From Epiperipatus broadwayi (taxonomy: Eukaryota > Onychophora > Udeonychophora > Euonychophora > Peripatidae): 64,000 nt of DNA. Each line of letters begins with the position of its first letter. The stretch's first letter is position 1. The notes under the pieces are model-generated. The model was not told where the DNA came from, ran no database searches, and saw only the letters and a list, made by a program, of their open reading frames with translations. The position numbers were made by a program, and so were the translations under genes. The stretch lies in NCBI GenBank assembly GCA_028023455.1, contig JAQFVV010000030.1, forward strand, positions 7,706,501 through 7,770,500, written 5' to 3'. Below, piece by piece: positions 37,921 to 51,722 of the stretch.

Positions 37921-38807
37921 ACCTTGGATTTGAGAGCACTTGCACCTAGATCTTAGCAGGATTTAATGCAACCCTCCAGCTGACACCTTTTGACTATTTG
38001 GTTAACTAGAAATCTAGGAGCCCAAGATCACCAAATATTTCCAACCCAAGCTCATTCACTTGTGTAGTCATATAGATCTGAACTCAGTTCAGCATTTACA
38101 CATTTTGGTGTCTTTGGTTTTTCAAAAACCACAGTCTTCATTATCCTATGGGCAGGATAGGTATAAAACCATCAAAACATCATATGATCATCATTTCATA
38201 TGCTTACACATGCTGTTAATAAGAGGATCAATTTCTCCATAAAGTAGTGCCACAAATTGCAAACCTTCATAATCAATGGATACAGGAAGGTGGTTTCCAG
38301 AGGGTAGCATTAGATTCTGAGATCTATGTGAAGTGTTCTCAAATCCAAGGCTCCTCATTAATGAAAGCCACAAGCTAGAAATTATTCTGGGGGTGTTGGA
38401 TGAGTAGGCACTAGATAGAGATTTATGCACAAACACCTTCCTGCATCCATTGATTATGAAGGCTTGTGCTTGGTGGCCCTACTCTATGTAGACTTTGATA
38501 CTCTTATTAACAGCATGTGTAAGCATATGAAATGGTAATCATGTGATGTTTCATTGGTTTTATACCTATCCTGCTCATAGGATAATGGTGAATATAGTTT
38601 TTGAAAAACCAAAGACTTCTAAATGTATAGCTGCTGAACTGAGTTCAGATCTATATGATTATATAAGTGAATGAGCTTTGGTTGGAAATATTATGGTGTT
38701 TATATCTTGGGCTCCTAGATTTATAGTTAACCAAATAGGTAAAAGGTGTATGCTGGAGGGTTGTATTCGATTCTGAGATCTAGGTGCAGTGCTCTCAAAT
38801 CCAAGGA

Positions 38808-38849
38808 TCCTCACTGATGAAAGACACAAGCAAGAAACCAGTTTGTAAA
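38808..38849 (+). ncRNA. Degenerate hammerhead-like motif (family B)
   Basis: TCCTCA and CTGATGA are intact. The rest reads GAAACCAGTTTGTAAA, so the ACTAGT palindrome, the GTC site and stem I are lost. Confidence 0.3.
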
Positions 38850-39000
38850 TGGGTATGCACTTAATAGGGATTTTATGCACAAACCTTTCTCCATCCATTG
38901 ATTATGAAGGCTTGCACTTGGTGTCAATACTGTATGGAGAGTTTTGTATTCTTATTAACAGCATGTGTAAGCATATGAAATGGTGATCATGTGATGTTTT

Positions 39001-40018
39001 AATATTTTAAAGAAGATGTATTATTAACTTTTAAAAGTAGATACAAAATCATTTGTTTTAAGGATTATAAAATGATTTAGTGAAAGTATAAATTATTTTA
39101 TAATACCCCAGCAAAAATTTAAATATAAAGTATTATTGGAACAAATTATTATGTTGGATTTCCAAACATCATTTAGCAATAATAAATTATAAGTAAATCA
39201 TATTATTTTTCATTTTGAAATAGTTAAATTTTTTGCTTCTTTTAAAAATAAGTCTTTTAGGATTTTGTCTAAGTTATACCTGATAAGTTTAGATTCAATG
39301 GTCATATCTATTACACTCTCCAAAAGCTTCTGCAGTATTAATGATCTCAGGTAAGTTTTGTTTATTTTTAGATTTGGAAAACATTTCCTGAGATACCGCA
39401 ATTGTCAGAAATCTTTACAACAATCAATTTTAAAATGCAAAAAAAGAAATTTAAGACATTTTGTGGGATTTTGAATATCATTTGATAGAATTATTTAAGT
39501 GTCTTCATTTTCTTATAAAATAAGTAATTACATATATTAGGTAGTTTTGTGGTTTAGTTTGTTTTGTTTTTTCCTTGTACCATCTTGACATCCTTAAATA
39601 AGTTCTACAAATTGCACAAAAATCCTAATAAATTTGTATATTTTTTCACTGTTCAAATCATAATTCAAGTATTTGTAGGATTTTATTTATCTTCACTCAA
39701 AATATTGTATTTCAAAGCTATTTTTGGATTACATAAAAATTTATCAACTGATTTATAATCAAATATTTTCTTTTTTAGTACACATTTCTTCTGAGACTTA
39801 AATACAGAATCAGCATTTAGTTCTTTATTAAATTTACTGGTATCAATCAAGGCTTCACCAAAATCTTTTTCCTGCATATCTTTAATAAATTATAACACTT
39901 TTGGATTAAAACAAGTCTGAATTAATGCACACAGTGTTATTCTAAATTTCTTGGTCACAAAATTCATTTGAAAGAATAAGAAGTATCAAGTGAAATCAAA
40001 AATCTGTATTTCTTATTT
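39001..40018. other. AT-rich DNA without a recognised gene
   Basis: Two 64-codon frames on opposite strands (39564-39758 and 39683-39877) overlap and look random. No domain was recognised. Confidence 0.45.
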
Positions 40019-40312
40019 TATATAAGCTAATGAGCTTGGATTGAAAATATTATAGTGTTTTCAATTTAGGACTCAGAGTTTTGTAGTTAAGTAGAGATAA
40101 ACGGTGGCTGCTGGAGGGTTGAATTAGATCCTAAGATCTAGGTGCAACGCTCTCAGATCCAAGGCTCCTCACTTATGTAAGCCACAAGCTAAAAACTAAT
40201 TTGGAGATATTGGATGTGTAATCACTAGATGGGGATTTTATGCACAAGCCTTCTGGCATCCATTGATTACTCTGGCTTGCACTGGATGGCAATATTATAT
40301 GGAGAGTTTTGC
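40019..40312 (-). repeat. Family B, copy 4 (single truncated minus unit)
   Basis: Runs from TATAAGCTAATGAGC to GGAGAGTTTTGCC in the orientation of the second arm of copy 2. Its hammerhead-like segment (40166-40206) has CTTATGT and AAAACTAAT, so the core is dead. Confidence 0.75.
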
Positions 40313-41009
40313 CTGTTTTAATTTCTTATTTGACTGATTAATGATTCAGCATTATTAATGTTTTTTTTCTAATTTTATTAACACAATAATCATTCAATCA
40401 CTCATTTTATTTGTGACACATTAACCTTGTAACCAATCATCTTGGAGAAAAAAATCTTAGACCTTTTTTTATATCGGTACTTGTAAAAAAATAAATAAAT
40501 GAGACAATTCCCAATGATTGCTACATAAATTTTCCTTTTTATCTCTATAAAATTCAAAAATAGAAAAGAGAACATTGACATTAGTAATGATTTTAATCCT
40601 CATCGTCCCCATTTCAAATCCATGACCATTCAGTTTTATTTTAAAGTTACTAATATAATTCATTATTTTAAAAATAGTATTTAGTGGAATATGAATTAAT
40701 TTAAGAATTTATTTATCTGTTTTTATAATATTTTTTATTCATGAAAGTTAAATTTCTAAAAAAAAAATTTTTTTTTCTAATTGCTAACAAAAATAAACTA
40801 AATTTTAAAAAAAAATGTTTAAATATAATACAAATTACATATTTTGTAATTTTTGTAAAATACTGCATTTATTACCAATAAAAAAAATCAAATATAAAAC
40901 AGGAATAATAAACTTTTTTTTCCACAAAAAGAAAAATACTAAACTTACAGTAATATGAACCCATTGCTGTTGTGTTAATAGGCTGCCAAACACAAAACTG
41001 TTTTGGTAA

Positions 41010-42448
41010 TGTTGTATTTAGTTTGGATTACAGACCCAACCTAAAGAAAATAATACTAACACCAGTATTATACAATACAGAAAAATATAGTTCCAATGTG
41101 AACTCTTGGATCTGAATCTTATTGATCTACTGCTTTCAACTACACCTGATAGCTTGCCTCATGGGTAGGAGAACGAGTCTTCTGACTGTTCCAGACTGCT
41201 CACATTGAGTCAGCAGTAGTCTTAGCAGTGTCTGATTTTTATGTAGACTTGCTTAGTTGTGTGGACAAATAGCATATTGCTATTGTAAGAATGCTTACTG
41301 CTGTTTAGGTTAGCAGTGCTTCTCTTGGAGAATGCATACTATCATTGTAGGTTAGACAGACCTTATCTTCTCTTACCTCCGAAAGCCTGACCATTTATAG
41401 CCAGATCCTTGATCTCACTGAAGCATTTGGATTCAGTGAGCATTGTTGTTTATTGGCCTGTACTAACCACTGACATATGTGTTTAGCTGTACATCAGCTC
41501 ATTGTCCAGCAGCAAACAATGCTCAATCCAATCAGATAAAGATGGAATCTGGAATAGTCCACTTCTGAGAAAAAGGTGATCTATAACAGGTAACTTATTA
41601 AATTCTAAGAACAGAAAAATTTGAAATAAATGAAATAAAATTTTATTCTGTTTTTAGCATATAATTACAATTTGATTCTTTTTTTAATTGGAGAAAAGCT
41701 TGTAATTTAAATAATTCATTTTTCCTGGGCCTTCTTAAGCATACAGAATTTTGAGTGCAATAGATCCACTTGGTTTAAAATAGGTTCTAACTGAATGTTT
41801 AAATGACTTTCCTTTCCATAATCCACTAAAAATATTATTAGTTAAAAAATAATAATAGTGTTATAGTTCTCCTTTCCTTCAGAAGCGGATTGTTCCAAAT
41901 TCCTTCTTTATCTGATCGGATTGAGCATTGTTTGCTGTTCGCCAATGGGCTGATGTTCAGCTAGACACATAACCAATGAATAAGCAATGTTGATTGCTGA
42001 ATTCAAATGCTCCAGTGAGGTCAGGGATCTGGCTATAAATAGTCAACCTTTTGAAAGAAAGGCAGAGAATGTCTAACCTACAAAGATGGTACTTGTTTTC
42101 CAGAAGCCCTGCTAACATAAACAGCAGTAAGCATTTTACAATAGCAATACACTATTTGTACATGCAACTAAGCAAGTCCACATATGGACGAGATGTTGCT
42201 AAGACTACTGCCGACTCAAGGCAAACTGTCTGGCACAGCCAGAAGAGTCATTCTCCCTACCCATGAGGCAATTATCAGATGCAGCTGAAAGCGGTATATT
42301 GTTAAGACTCGGATCTAAGATTCCACAGTAGAACTATATTATTATGTATTAGATATATATGTAAATATAATAAATATTATATTAATTATAATACTGGTGA
42401 TAGATTGTTTCCTGTAGGTTGGGTCTGTAATCCAGACCAAACACAACA
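41010..42448. mobile_element. Foldback element D, ~550-bp arms
   Basis: TGTTGT...GGATTACAGACCCAACCT at the left is mirrored by AGGTTGGGTCTGTAATCC...ACAACA at the right. Further complementary blocks run inwards (CCTCATGGGTAGGAGAA against TTCTCCCTACCCATGAGG, and TTAGTTGTGTGGAC against its partner) to CAATGCTCAATCCAATCAG / CTGATCGGATTGAGCATTG near 41530 and 41930. A loop of about 300 bp separates the arms. No coding frame and no clear target duplication were found. Confidence 0.8.
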
Positions 42449-43001
42449 CAGAGTATAATTGTTAATTTACAAATTTATTTCTATTTTACTGAATCACTTA
42501 TTTCTCTCTCTTTTTGCCTATTTTTCCATCTATCATGGACAACAGTTAATTGATATAGTTAGAAATCAAGAGAAAAAATTGGGAAGAAGTAGCAGATAAT
42601 GTAAAGATTGTTGTAAAGTTGGAAATGAAATAAGAAGATATAATTAAGTCTAGTGTATACGTAATTAAATATACTTTTTAGTATTTCAGTACATAGAAGA
42701 GGAAATTTCTTGATATTACTAAAGTTTCATGTAATGTCTTGAGTATATACCACAGAATAAAATATATGTAATGAAAAAATATTTGTTCATTATTGACAGG
42801 AACATGTTTCAGATCCAAGAACATTCATAAAATGCCTTCAGAATTTGCTAAAAATTTAACACAAAAAATATTATCAAGGTTCATATAATATCTTGATTAA
42901 AAGGTAAAAAATAGCAATTAAAAGAATTATTATAAAGGCAAGATAAAAGATTCAATAAGTAAAATTATAGATTTTATATGTGTTTAAATAATATAATATA
43001 A

Positions 43002-43263
43002 TTGGTACTAATACATTTAACCATCCATCCCGCTTGATGGTGTTGTTCCTACACCAAAACATATCAATATAACATTACCAGGTCATTACATTTTCTTTCA
43101 TATATTAACAATCAAACAATACACAGACGATGAATTTTCTATCATATATTAACAATCAAACATAGCAATTGAGAAGATGGGCCTGCTAAACGATATTTTT
43201 ACCTGCTTTTGGCTAGCAACAGCACCATCAAGCAAGATGGATGTTCAAATGTATCAGTACCAA
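43002..43263. mobile_element. 262-bp MITE with ~58-bp TIRs, ATAA target site
   Basis: TTGGTACTAATACATTT and on through GCTTGATGGTGTTGTT is mirrored at the right (AACAGCACCATCAAGC ... AGTACCAA). ATAA flanks both ends exactly (42998-43001, 43264-43267). An internal direct repeat (ATATATTAACAATCAAACA, near 43100 and 43145) is present. Non-coding. Confidence 0.8.
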
Positions 43264-43785
43264 ATAAAGCAGACAAATAAACTAATTAAGGAGTTTGAAT
43301 AACATAAAAATGATTATAAAAATATTTATAGAAAATAAATCTATGAAAATATGTATATAAAAGAATAAACAAATTTAATCAGTTCAGTTGCAATTAAAAA
43401 TTCAGAAAAATATACTGAATTCAATGAAAGTTGCAGATTATCAGTGATAATTATATTCTAAATGAAACCATTATACTGTAGCCATGCTTTGTTAGAAAAT
43501 ATAAGACAATTGTGTTGGTTACCCATTCACTCCTGTAAAGATAGCTACCATTTCATCATTAAGATTTTGTCAATGATTAACTAACTTTTATTGGAATTGG
43601 TATTTTGGAATTTCATTAAATCAGGGCCAACACTTGCAGTGAAAAATTATTAAATTCATGCTAACACATAATTAGAAAAATCGGCATTGAATGCTAATAA
43701 AATATACAACCTTAGTTATTAAAGATTACTTCATGTCTCGGAATTTAATTGACTCAGTTAAATTCACTTTAATAATAATTATTTA

Positions 43786-44408
43786 AATAAATCAATGATA
43801 TAATATAAAATATCTTTATATAACAATAACATTGTATCTAATAATAAGTATACACAAAATAGCTCTTTTTGAAAAATATTAATTTTTGCCCTTTTCAATG
43901 TGCTTCAACTAATTTACAACTACGATCTACACTGCATGCATAGCGACATCTATCTTTTATAAAATTAACTATAACCTATTAATAACAATATTTTTAAGAC
44001 ATAAAACAACAACCTGTATAATGTATATTGCATAATCTGCCATTTATTTATCATTAGCCAATTATTAGTCAAATTAATTGATGTTTTATATATGATTATA
44101 TAATTATTTTTATTATAATGAATGTAATTGATTTCATATATATTTCTTCTATTAGGTTCTTTAATATAATTTAGAGGTCATATTTTTGAACAATCTATTT
44201 TGTGTCCACATTTTAAAATAATGTATGGTTTTAAAAGGTTACAATTAATTTTTTATATACATATATAAAAAGATAGATGTCACTATCTATGCAATGTAGA
44301 TCGTAATTGTAAAAATTATATTTGCCAAAAAGAGCTTTTTTGTGTAGGATTACTATTATATATATTATTGCTGTTATACAAAAATATTTTATATCATTGA
44401 TTTATTTT
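43786..44408. mobile_element. ~620-bp inverted-repeat element
   Basis: The arms pair from AAATAAATCAATGATATAA at the left (43786) to its mirror near 44408, and include TACACAAAATAGCTCTTTTTG / CAAAAAGAGCTTTTTTGTGTA and CGATCTACACTGCATGCATAG / CTATGCAATGTAGATCG. The flanking duplication is unclear. Confidence 0.7.
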
Positions 44409-44885
44409 GTATATGTAAAAGAAGAATAATAGATTAAACTTCTTTCCATTTTTGATGAATAATAAATTGTAACTTAAATTCATTCAAATCAATCAATTGA
44501 AATATTTAAAATGAATATTTAATATTCCACATTATAATTACAATTTTAATGTTTTTGTTTCAATATCATTTATATATCAAATACACTTATGAAATTGATA
44601 TATATTGTAACCTTACAATATTACTGTAAATTGATTATTATAAATTTAAAAAACTAAAAATGTTATTGGCTTTAATTTGTATAGTTAAGCAAGTATATTC
44701 ATTACTGTCATTGCTTGTATAGTATAGAATATAATCAATATCATGTTTAATAGTCTTTCATACTAATGTTTATGAAAAAATATAATTGTGTAAAACATTT
44801 TTGAATAGCTTTCCAAACAGATTTTATTATCAGTTCTTGTACAAAATATGTAGTGTATATTTTGTCTTTATTCTTATTAAGGAAC

Positions 44886-45236
44886 AAGGATATCAAATGA
44901 TATAAAACCATCAAAACATTACCATGATCACAATTTCATGTTTATACATGCTGTTAATAAAAGTATCAAACTCTTCATACAGTACTGCCACTAAGTGCAA
45001 GCATTTGTAATCAATGAATGCAGGTAAAAGGTGACTGCTGGAGGTATATTACATCCTAAGATCTAGATACAGTGCTCTCAAATCCAAGGCTCCTCAATGA
45101 TGAAAGCCACAAGCTAGAAACTAGTCTGTGGGTGTTGGATCAGTAGGCACTAGATAGGGATTTTATGCACAAACCTTCCTATATCCATTGCTTATAAAGG
45201 CTTGCATTTGGTGGCACTAGTGTATGAAGAGTTTGG
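44886..45236. repeat. Family B, copy 5 (truncated inverted pair)
   Basis: The tail of a plus unit and the first 75 bp of a second turn into a partial minus unit ending GAAGAGTTTGGTAC. The hammerhead-like segment on the plus strand (45091-45132) reads ATGATGA where the core needs CTGATGA, with GAAACTAGTC intact, so the invariant C is lost. Confidence 0.75.
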
Positions 45237-48200
45237 TACTAATGTCAAATGGTATAAATGGATAGAACTGCTCACATACATGAAACAACTAATTTCATAA
45301 AGAAATATTTTGAGATAAAGCAATTATATTTAGATTATATTTTATTTATGTGCAGAAGAAAGTTTTTATATTTTGTGTACATGTGTGAAAGCTTACGTTT
45401 GATTTTAGATTTAGCAAAGATTGATTTAGTTTACTTGGATATTTATTAAAAGGTTAATTTAAATTTAATTAAATAAGTATATGAGAACTTTATAACTTTA
45501 TGATTTACTTATTTTAAACAAATGTTTGTAATATTCATTTAAAAACTCGAAAACAAAAGTAAACTGATTGGAAAAGACTTAAATTATTATTTCCTTTTTT
45601 CTTCAATTTTAAATGATGTTTCTAAAATTTTACTGCCTTGTTTCAAAAAATATTAATGTCTAATATTTAGTAGTAACCAGACAAATCAATATACCCCAAT
45701 ACATGATGGAGAATATTTTATAATCCAGACATTGTGTTAACTAGTACTAAAGCTGAAGTTTGGAAAATCCAAACAGCCTTCGCAATTTTTTATTGCAGTC
45801 AGAACCTAAACAGGTGCAAATTTTTAAATACCTATTTTGGTTGTCATCTATATGATGACAGCTAGTTATTTGTCTTTGGTAGGCAAAATGATTTCTTGTC
45901 ATCATATTAGAAAAAGATTAACAACCATGGATAAAACAGAATCTATCATTAATTAATTATTCATTAATTCTTTATTTCAACAAATCTTATTTATTACAGT
46001 CAACTGTTAGTGGAAAAATAGATCAATTGACTTATGGAATACTGTTTCACAACTTCAATGAAAATCACTAAACTTCTTCAATTGGAAGGAATATTGAATA
46101 GCTGATATAATTGGAAAATTATATTTATTAACTGCAAATAAGTTGCTGATGTTTATTTTCAAAATATTGTAAAATAACTGTGTTTTTCTACTTCAAGAAA
46201 ATGTGAATATTAAGTCTGAATAGTGTAAATTTAACTCATCTTTAATTATGTAAAGAAAAACTTTAAACAATAATTTTTCAATTCATATATGTCTCCATAA
46301 ACGTGCCGCTTAGAGAAAGGAATTTTGATTCAAAAATCAATAAAAATACTTTGTTGCTTTATCAGAGATACACTCAGAATTACTGTCAACATGCATTAAT
46401 GATCTACAAATGAATTAATTATCTGAAATTAAAGAAGCAATGAATGCTAATACTTTGGATAAAGTTATAACAACTGTTCAAATGAAATTAAATTGCTGCA
46501 TGTAATCAACTAGGAATTTGTATTATGGATTGTCAATGCTAAATATTTAAATACCATTCAATGGATAATGGATTACGCAGCTAAATATTCAAATGCCACC
46601 CCTGAATTATGGATTATCAAAGCCAAAATTAAATAATAAAAATCCAAGTGATAAGCAATTTTAAAATGGATTAATGGGTTGAATGGAATTTACATTGAAT
46701 CAATAAGTTTGATAAATGGAATGTATTAATCTTTATTAATTTTTACAAAAATGAAATTAATTCTGCAATAAACCAACATATTGTTTAATGCACTTTCTCA
46801 TAATTGCTTCTTTCTTAGTTAATATTATAGTTGTTATTAATGTAATAATGTTTTCTCAGATATGCTCATGTATTTTTATTTAATATTATTATTGTTGATA
46901 TTGAATGGGATTAAATGGGATTTACCTTAAGTTTAGATTGGATAAATGTAAAGTAACTATAAAACTTATATAAAACTGTACTTTATTGCAATTATTATAT
47001 GTTTATGGGTTTTTAACTTCACAGTTAAATGGAGTTAATAATCCTTATTTAGATGATCTGTAAGGAATATTTTATGAATAACTCATATGTTAGTATTAAC
47101 ATTTTAAATGTCATATAATACATAACCAGGTATCCAAATGATTTTGTTAGTAGAGTAATACTCCTAATGTTTAAGTCTACAAATAAATCCATTAAAGGAA
47201 TCTGGGGTAAAATAAACGAACCCATTATGGTAATTATCATTTAAATATGCTAAGTAATAATTGCACTTGCTCCTCTTAAAAGAATGAAAAGTTTTCCAAC
47301 ATTATTGTGGTTAATAATTAATTAGTTAGTGAAACAAACTAATTAAGGACCCCATAGAGCATTTATCATTGATCATTATGATGATGATTATGATTCTCCA
47401 GTATTTGAAATGAGGATTATTTTTTAAATAATAAACAATCTACTTTTATTTAATGTTCGTGTCCTTAAAACACTGTCTATTAACACACTTTTCATATCTC
47501 AAGTTCAAATCAGATTTAGGAAGTAAATATTCATATTTATTGGACATCTTATACAATTTTCTTATTTGTTTTTATCATTTATTTTATATTATATAATAAA
47601 ATAATTGTTAATATTTTTAATATTTCTTTTTTTTTTGTCGTTATTAAAGAAACACTACCACAGCATATCCATGAACCTATTTGGATTATAATAGATCATT
47701 ATTGTATTAATGCTATCTGAAATATAAAAGTCTTGGGTAAAATGCTGTACATAAAATCTCTTTTACATTATCTTATCCTAAAATGCACAAAAACACTCTA
47801 TATTAATACATTTATTTTTTTACTTTATAAAACCCTAAAATAAATCATTAATCAACTTTGTATTTAAAATTGCTAGCCTTAGGCGTAAAACACAGAATGA
47901 ATTACTTTTAATTAGTTCTAATCGTAAGAAGCAATAATGTATTTGCAAACACTTTTTATTAATAAAATAGAATAAGACTAAGAATACACATATTATTGGA
48001 TAATCCTGAGAAATTTATTAATTATTTTATTGAATGTGAATCTATTATCAAAGTATAAAATAGTTTTAATTTATGTGGATATATAAAAACTTGTATGCAT
48101 AGAAAATTGAAAGAGAGGGATGGGCACACTTTCTCTCTACATTATTACTGCATTGTGTTTCAATCACACTTCTTTCACAATATTGACTCAACCACATCTT

Positions 48201-48305
48201 AACCAAGATCACAACTGGCTTTTCCTTTCTCTATGTATAGTTTCAATATATACAGACCAACTTAATAATTTGTATGAAGTTATTTTATTGTTTTTTTAAC
48301 CTTCA
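45237..48305. other. AT-rich DNA without a recognised gene
   Basis: No domain-bearing frame. A loosely repeated AATGGATTAT/GGATTATCAA motif at 46520-46730 is the only local pattern. Confidence 0.5.
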
Positions 48306-51300
48306 CTATTGAAGCAGTCGACCTGATACTCAGATCGAGCCGAGCTTCACAGCCCACTCAGAATATCCCACCACCAAACCATATTTAAACTCCAACCTTA
48401 CGCATATATACATATTTACTAATACATATTTTTTTCTCTTCTTGCTTAACTATTAAAATAACTGATGTAGATATATAGATATCTTAATGTAAATAATTTT
48501 GATAAACAAATATTTAATTTTATTTTAATTTGTATACGTGCGTAATGAACATGTACATATTATCAGTGAGAGGAGATTACTTTTAAAAACATAATTTCAA
48601 ATAAAAATATGTATTATTAATGTATATTTTAAAATTATAATTTATTTATTTTAATCATGATGGTCAGAAAATGATGCAATCCTTCTAAGACGTTTCTCGA
48701 ATGCAATTAAGACAATTGACCAGAAACCCATTAGTCCGAATTAAAATGTTATAATATATAACAGTAAAGTAAGAATCCATTAGTGGAAATTTTATCCACT
48801 TCAAATTTGTTTTAAAATCATAAGACTACATTTTAAAACAATCATTCGAGAAATTTGTAACAGGATTGCATTGTTTTCAAAACTTACTGAAACAAAAGAT
48901 GCATCCGGTCAGCAGATTCCAGATCTACTAAGTGCACAAAGTGCCTCAGGTCTAGCAGCTAAGTGCTTCCCAATATCATCAGAAATAGAGTATAAATACT
49001 GCTAGATTTGAATCCAGAGAGGAGCACAATAGTAAAACAGCAATGGCAAATCTAATCCACACTTGTGGTTTTATAAATACAATGTTTGGTACTGTAGTAT
49101 TAGAGCTACAACATGAAGAATTATAATCGTTTAATCATTAATAAATCAAAAACATATTTTAAAATCTACATTAAAAAAAAAACAATATACAAAAAAGAAA
49201 TACGAAAAGCATTAATGTTGTAACGGGCACATATGTACGTTACATTGTTTTTTATTATTAATCATGAAAGAAAAATAAAAAGTTCTCATTTAAAAATTTT
49301 CTTTAAGAATTAAAAATTGAAATTAAATATCATCTTAAACTCATATATATAAATCGCACAGATAAAAAAAAAATTATTAAAATAAAACTTTATTAAAAAT
49401 AGAAAGGAATTTTAAAAACAAAAACCTAAAAAGATTTAGAGATAAAAATATATCTTTAATCTTGGAAAACACATTAATTAATCAGAAATGGAAATGATTG
49501 TTTTAATTAGTTAAATGTAAACCAGCCTTGGGCATTTAAATGTAAAAACATCGGTCAGATAGGAAAACAAATAGAAACTTTTAGCAAATAAGAAGAAATC
49601 CCTATGGAATTGGACCTCAGCAAAAAGACCATCGCATTGATGACGTAATGTAAATTCAATCCTTCGGATTAATATAAAAGGACAAGTTTGAAAATTATAT
49701 TGATTATTTACGATGTGACAGATATGTGTTAGTGCAGAAGTGAAGGAGAAGGGATTGAAAAAGACGCACTCTTCAATCCCTTCAGTTTTGCCAAAGAAAG
49801 AAAGAGAAATGAACTATCGTTTTCTACATTGAGGACCAACTAAACTAAAAAACCTCCGAATGAATAAATAAAACAACGGCTAAATGAATACCAATCTTTT
49901 GAGGACGGCATGGGAATTCATGTTCATGGCAAGCAATGGATAAAGATGAACTGTTGTAAACCATAAGAACTTTATAAATAATGAACATTAAATTAAAACT
50001 TTCCGTATTTAAATGATTGCAATATTATCCTATCTGACCAACTTAATTTATTAATAATGTTATTTGATGTATTTCCTTTTTTTATATATATTTAAAATCA
50101 TTTCCATTTATTTATTTATTTTTTGTTCTTTAAGTTTTATCATGATTTTTGTTTTTCGTTAAATTAATTATATAAATGTTAAACTTAAGTCGGGCGTGAA
50201 TGGCTGTATAGATTTGTAAAGTTATATTAGGGGAGGGTAATCTTAGGTTATTTGTGTCATTGTTAAATTGGGTCAATGGATTGGATATATTGATGTAGTT
50301 AGTAGATGTAGTCGGAGATTTGCTACTGGAAGAATCGTTTATATATACGCCGCACTCACCGGTTTGCCTATGGAAGGAATTATAAGACGGAGAATGCAGT
50401 TCCTTTATATGGAGTTTTTTTTTGTTCTTCTCGTTAGATAGATGTAATATTCCTATCTGATGAGAGTCAATGTCTTCTCTTAATCTTTTTGGTGCTGCCG
50501 TATTCCGTATTACATTGAATACATCGATATATCAGATGAATTGATGCCAGTTTTGGCTGCGAACCTTTAGCCTAAGGTTAAATAGGGATAGAATGTTTTA
50601 TTTTCAAATGCAATCTATGTAGTCTAATCATACTTGACACTAAATAAAAATGCATTAAATTTAAGTTGTTTATAGATGCTTGCATGGACTGGTTATTGGT
50701 TAAGTATGTTTTGGGTTTTCATATTTGATCAAAATATATAGACATTCGATAAATAATGATACCTTACAGTGAGTATCTAAAATGTATTTATTCGGATGTC
50801 TTTTAAGCTATTGGTGACAATGCAAGTATCTTATGGTGAATACTATTGGGTTACTTATAAATTTCCCTCTGCAATTGTCAGTATCAATGATTTTATATTT
50901 TGATCATTTATGTTTATTTTGAAATGTTTTTAACCGTTGTAATCTATGTAACCGATCTATACTCAACACTGTTAAAATAAATTTTATAATTCCATCTGTG
51001 CGAACTTAATTAAAATGTAAACTTATAATATAATAGAAATTAAAATGTAAATTAAAATCTAAAGTAAAGTTAAAAATAATGTTAAATGTTAAAATGTAAA
51101 CTGATACTAAAACAATTTTCAATCTTATATATATGTGCATAAATAAATGTTTGTATGCTAATTACTGGCAGTGGCTTATTTTATTCTTTTTTATATATAT
51201 ATACTCTTATATTATATTATTAAATCTCTGCTACTCCCTGAGCTAGTGACTTGGGCTAACGACCGGAATCAAAATTTAAAAAAAAAAAATTTTTTTTGAC

Positions 51301-51394
51301 TTACGTATCTGCCTACTTTATAAATTTTTCTAGGTTCAAATGCATAGATGGCGCCCTGTAGTGCAGATTACGGTAAGCTATATTCTCCGGATCG

Positions 51395-51643
51395 TTACAA
51401 TGTGAAGAACAGTTAAAATGCGTGTTTAAATCAAGTTGTGTGTTTGCATGTGCATATTCTCCATAATCTATTTTAATACATTGTACAGGCTTACACCTGC
51501 ATTTATATATGTAATATGTGCAGGATTCGAACTCAGACTTTACAATTCTCAGTGCCATTTTATATTGCTGACTCACCTGATCACACACATGTTGAAAAGA
51601 TAAATAATCACCAATATCCATTTTGTGCTAAACCAGCACTCAT
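51395..51643 (-). repeat. tRNA-like SINE-like unit, left arm of foldback
   Basis: On the minus strand it carries GAGTTCGAATCCTGC, a B-box-like pol III element, about 65 bp downstream of GTGATCAGGTGAGTC. It is the reverse complement of 51723-51985 with scattered changes. An open frame of 102 codons (51313-51621) is created by this repeat and resembles no protein family. Confidence 0.6.
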
Positions 51644-51646
51644 CAG
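51622..51646 (-). ncRNA. Hammerhead-like core at start of tRNA-like unit
   Basis: Minus strand: CTGATGA, then GTGCT-GGTTT-AGCAC, then AAA. This is a perfect 5-bp stem II with the canonical G-C closing pair, but the next bases are AAA where the core needs GAA. No convincing cleavage triplet was placed. The right arm (51723-51747) keeps the stem but has TTAATGA. It looks like the decayed 5' end of a ribozyme-bearing retroposon. Confidence 0.35.
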
Positions 51647-51722
51647 TTAGTTCAGATTACCATCTCCACACATATATACAATTAGTACTGAGCTTTATAT
51701 TAAGATAACCGATCTTCATACT

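Larger units (their letters stand above)
37779..39000. mobile_element. Family B locus, copy 3 (two plus, two minus units)
   Basis: A plus unit (37779-38225) is followed by the first 55 bp of a second plus unit. The sequence then flips to a partial minus unit (about 38285-38500) and a near-complete minus unit to about 39000. The step between the minus units is about 448 bp. Open frames here are repeat-derived. Hammerhead-like motifs are at 37879 and 38808; the one near 38352 has lost core bases. Confidence 0.8.

Noticed and set aside
51313-51621. 102-codon open frame as a small secreted or cysteine-rich protein
   Set aside because: It lies in a tRNA-like repeat whose inverted twin at 51723-51985 breaks the frame; the frame is a by-product of the repeat.
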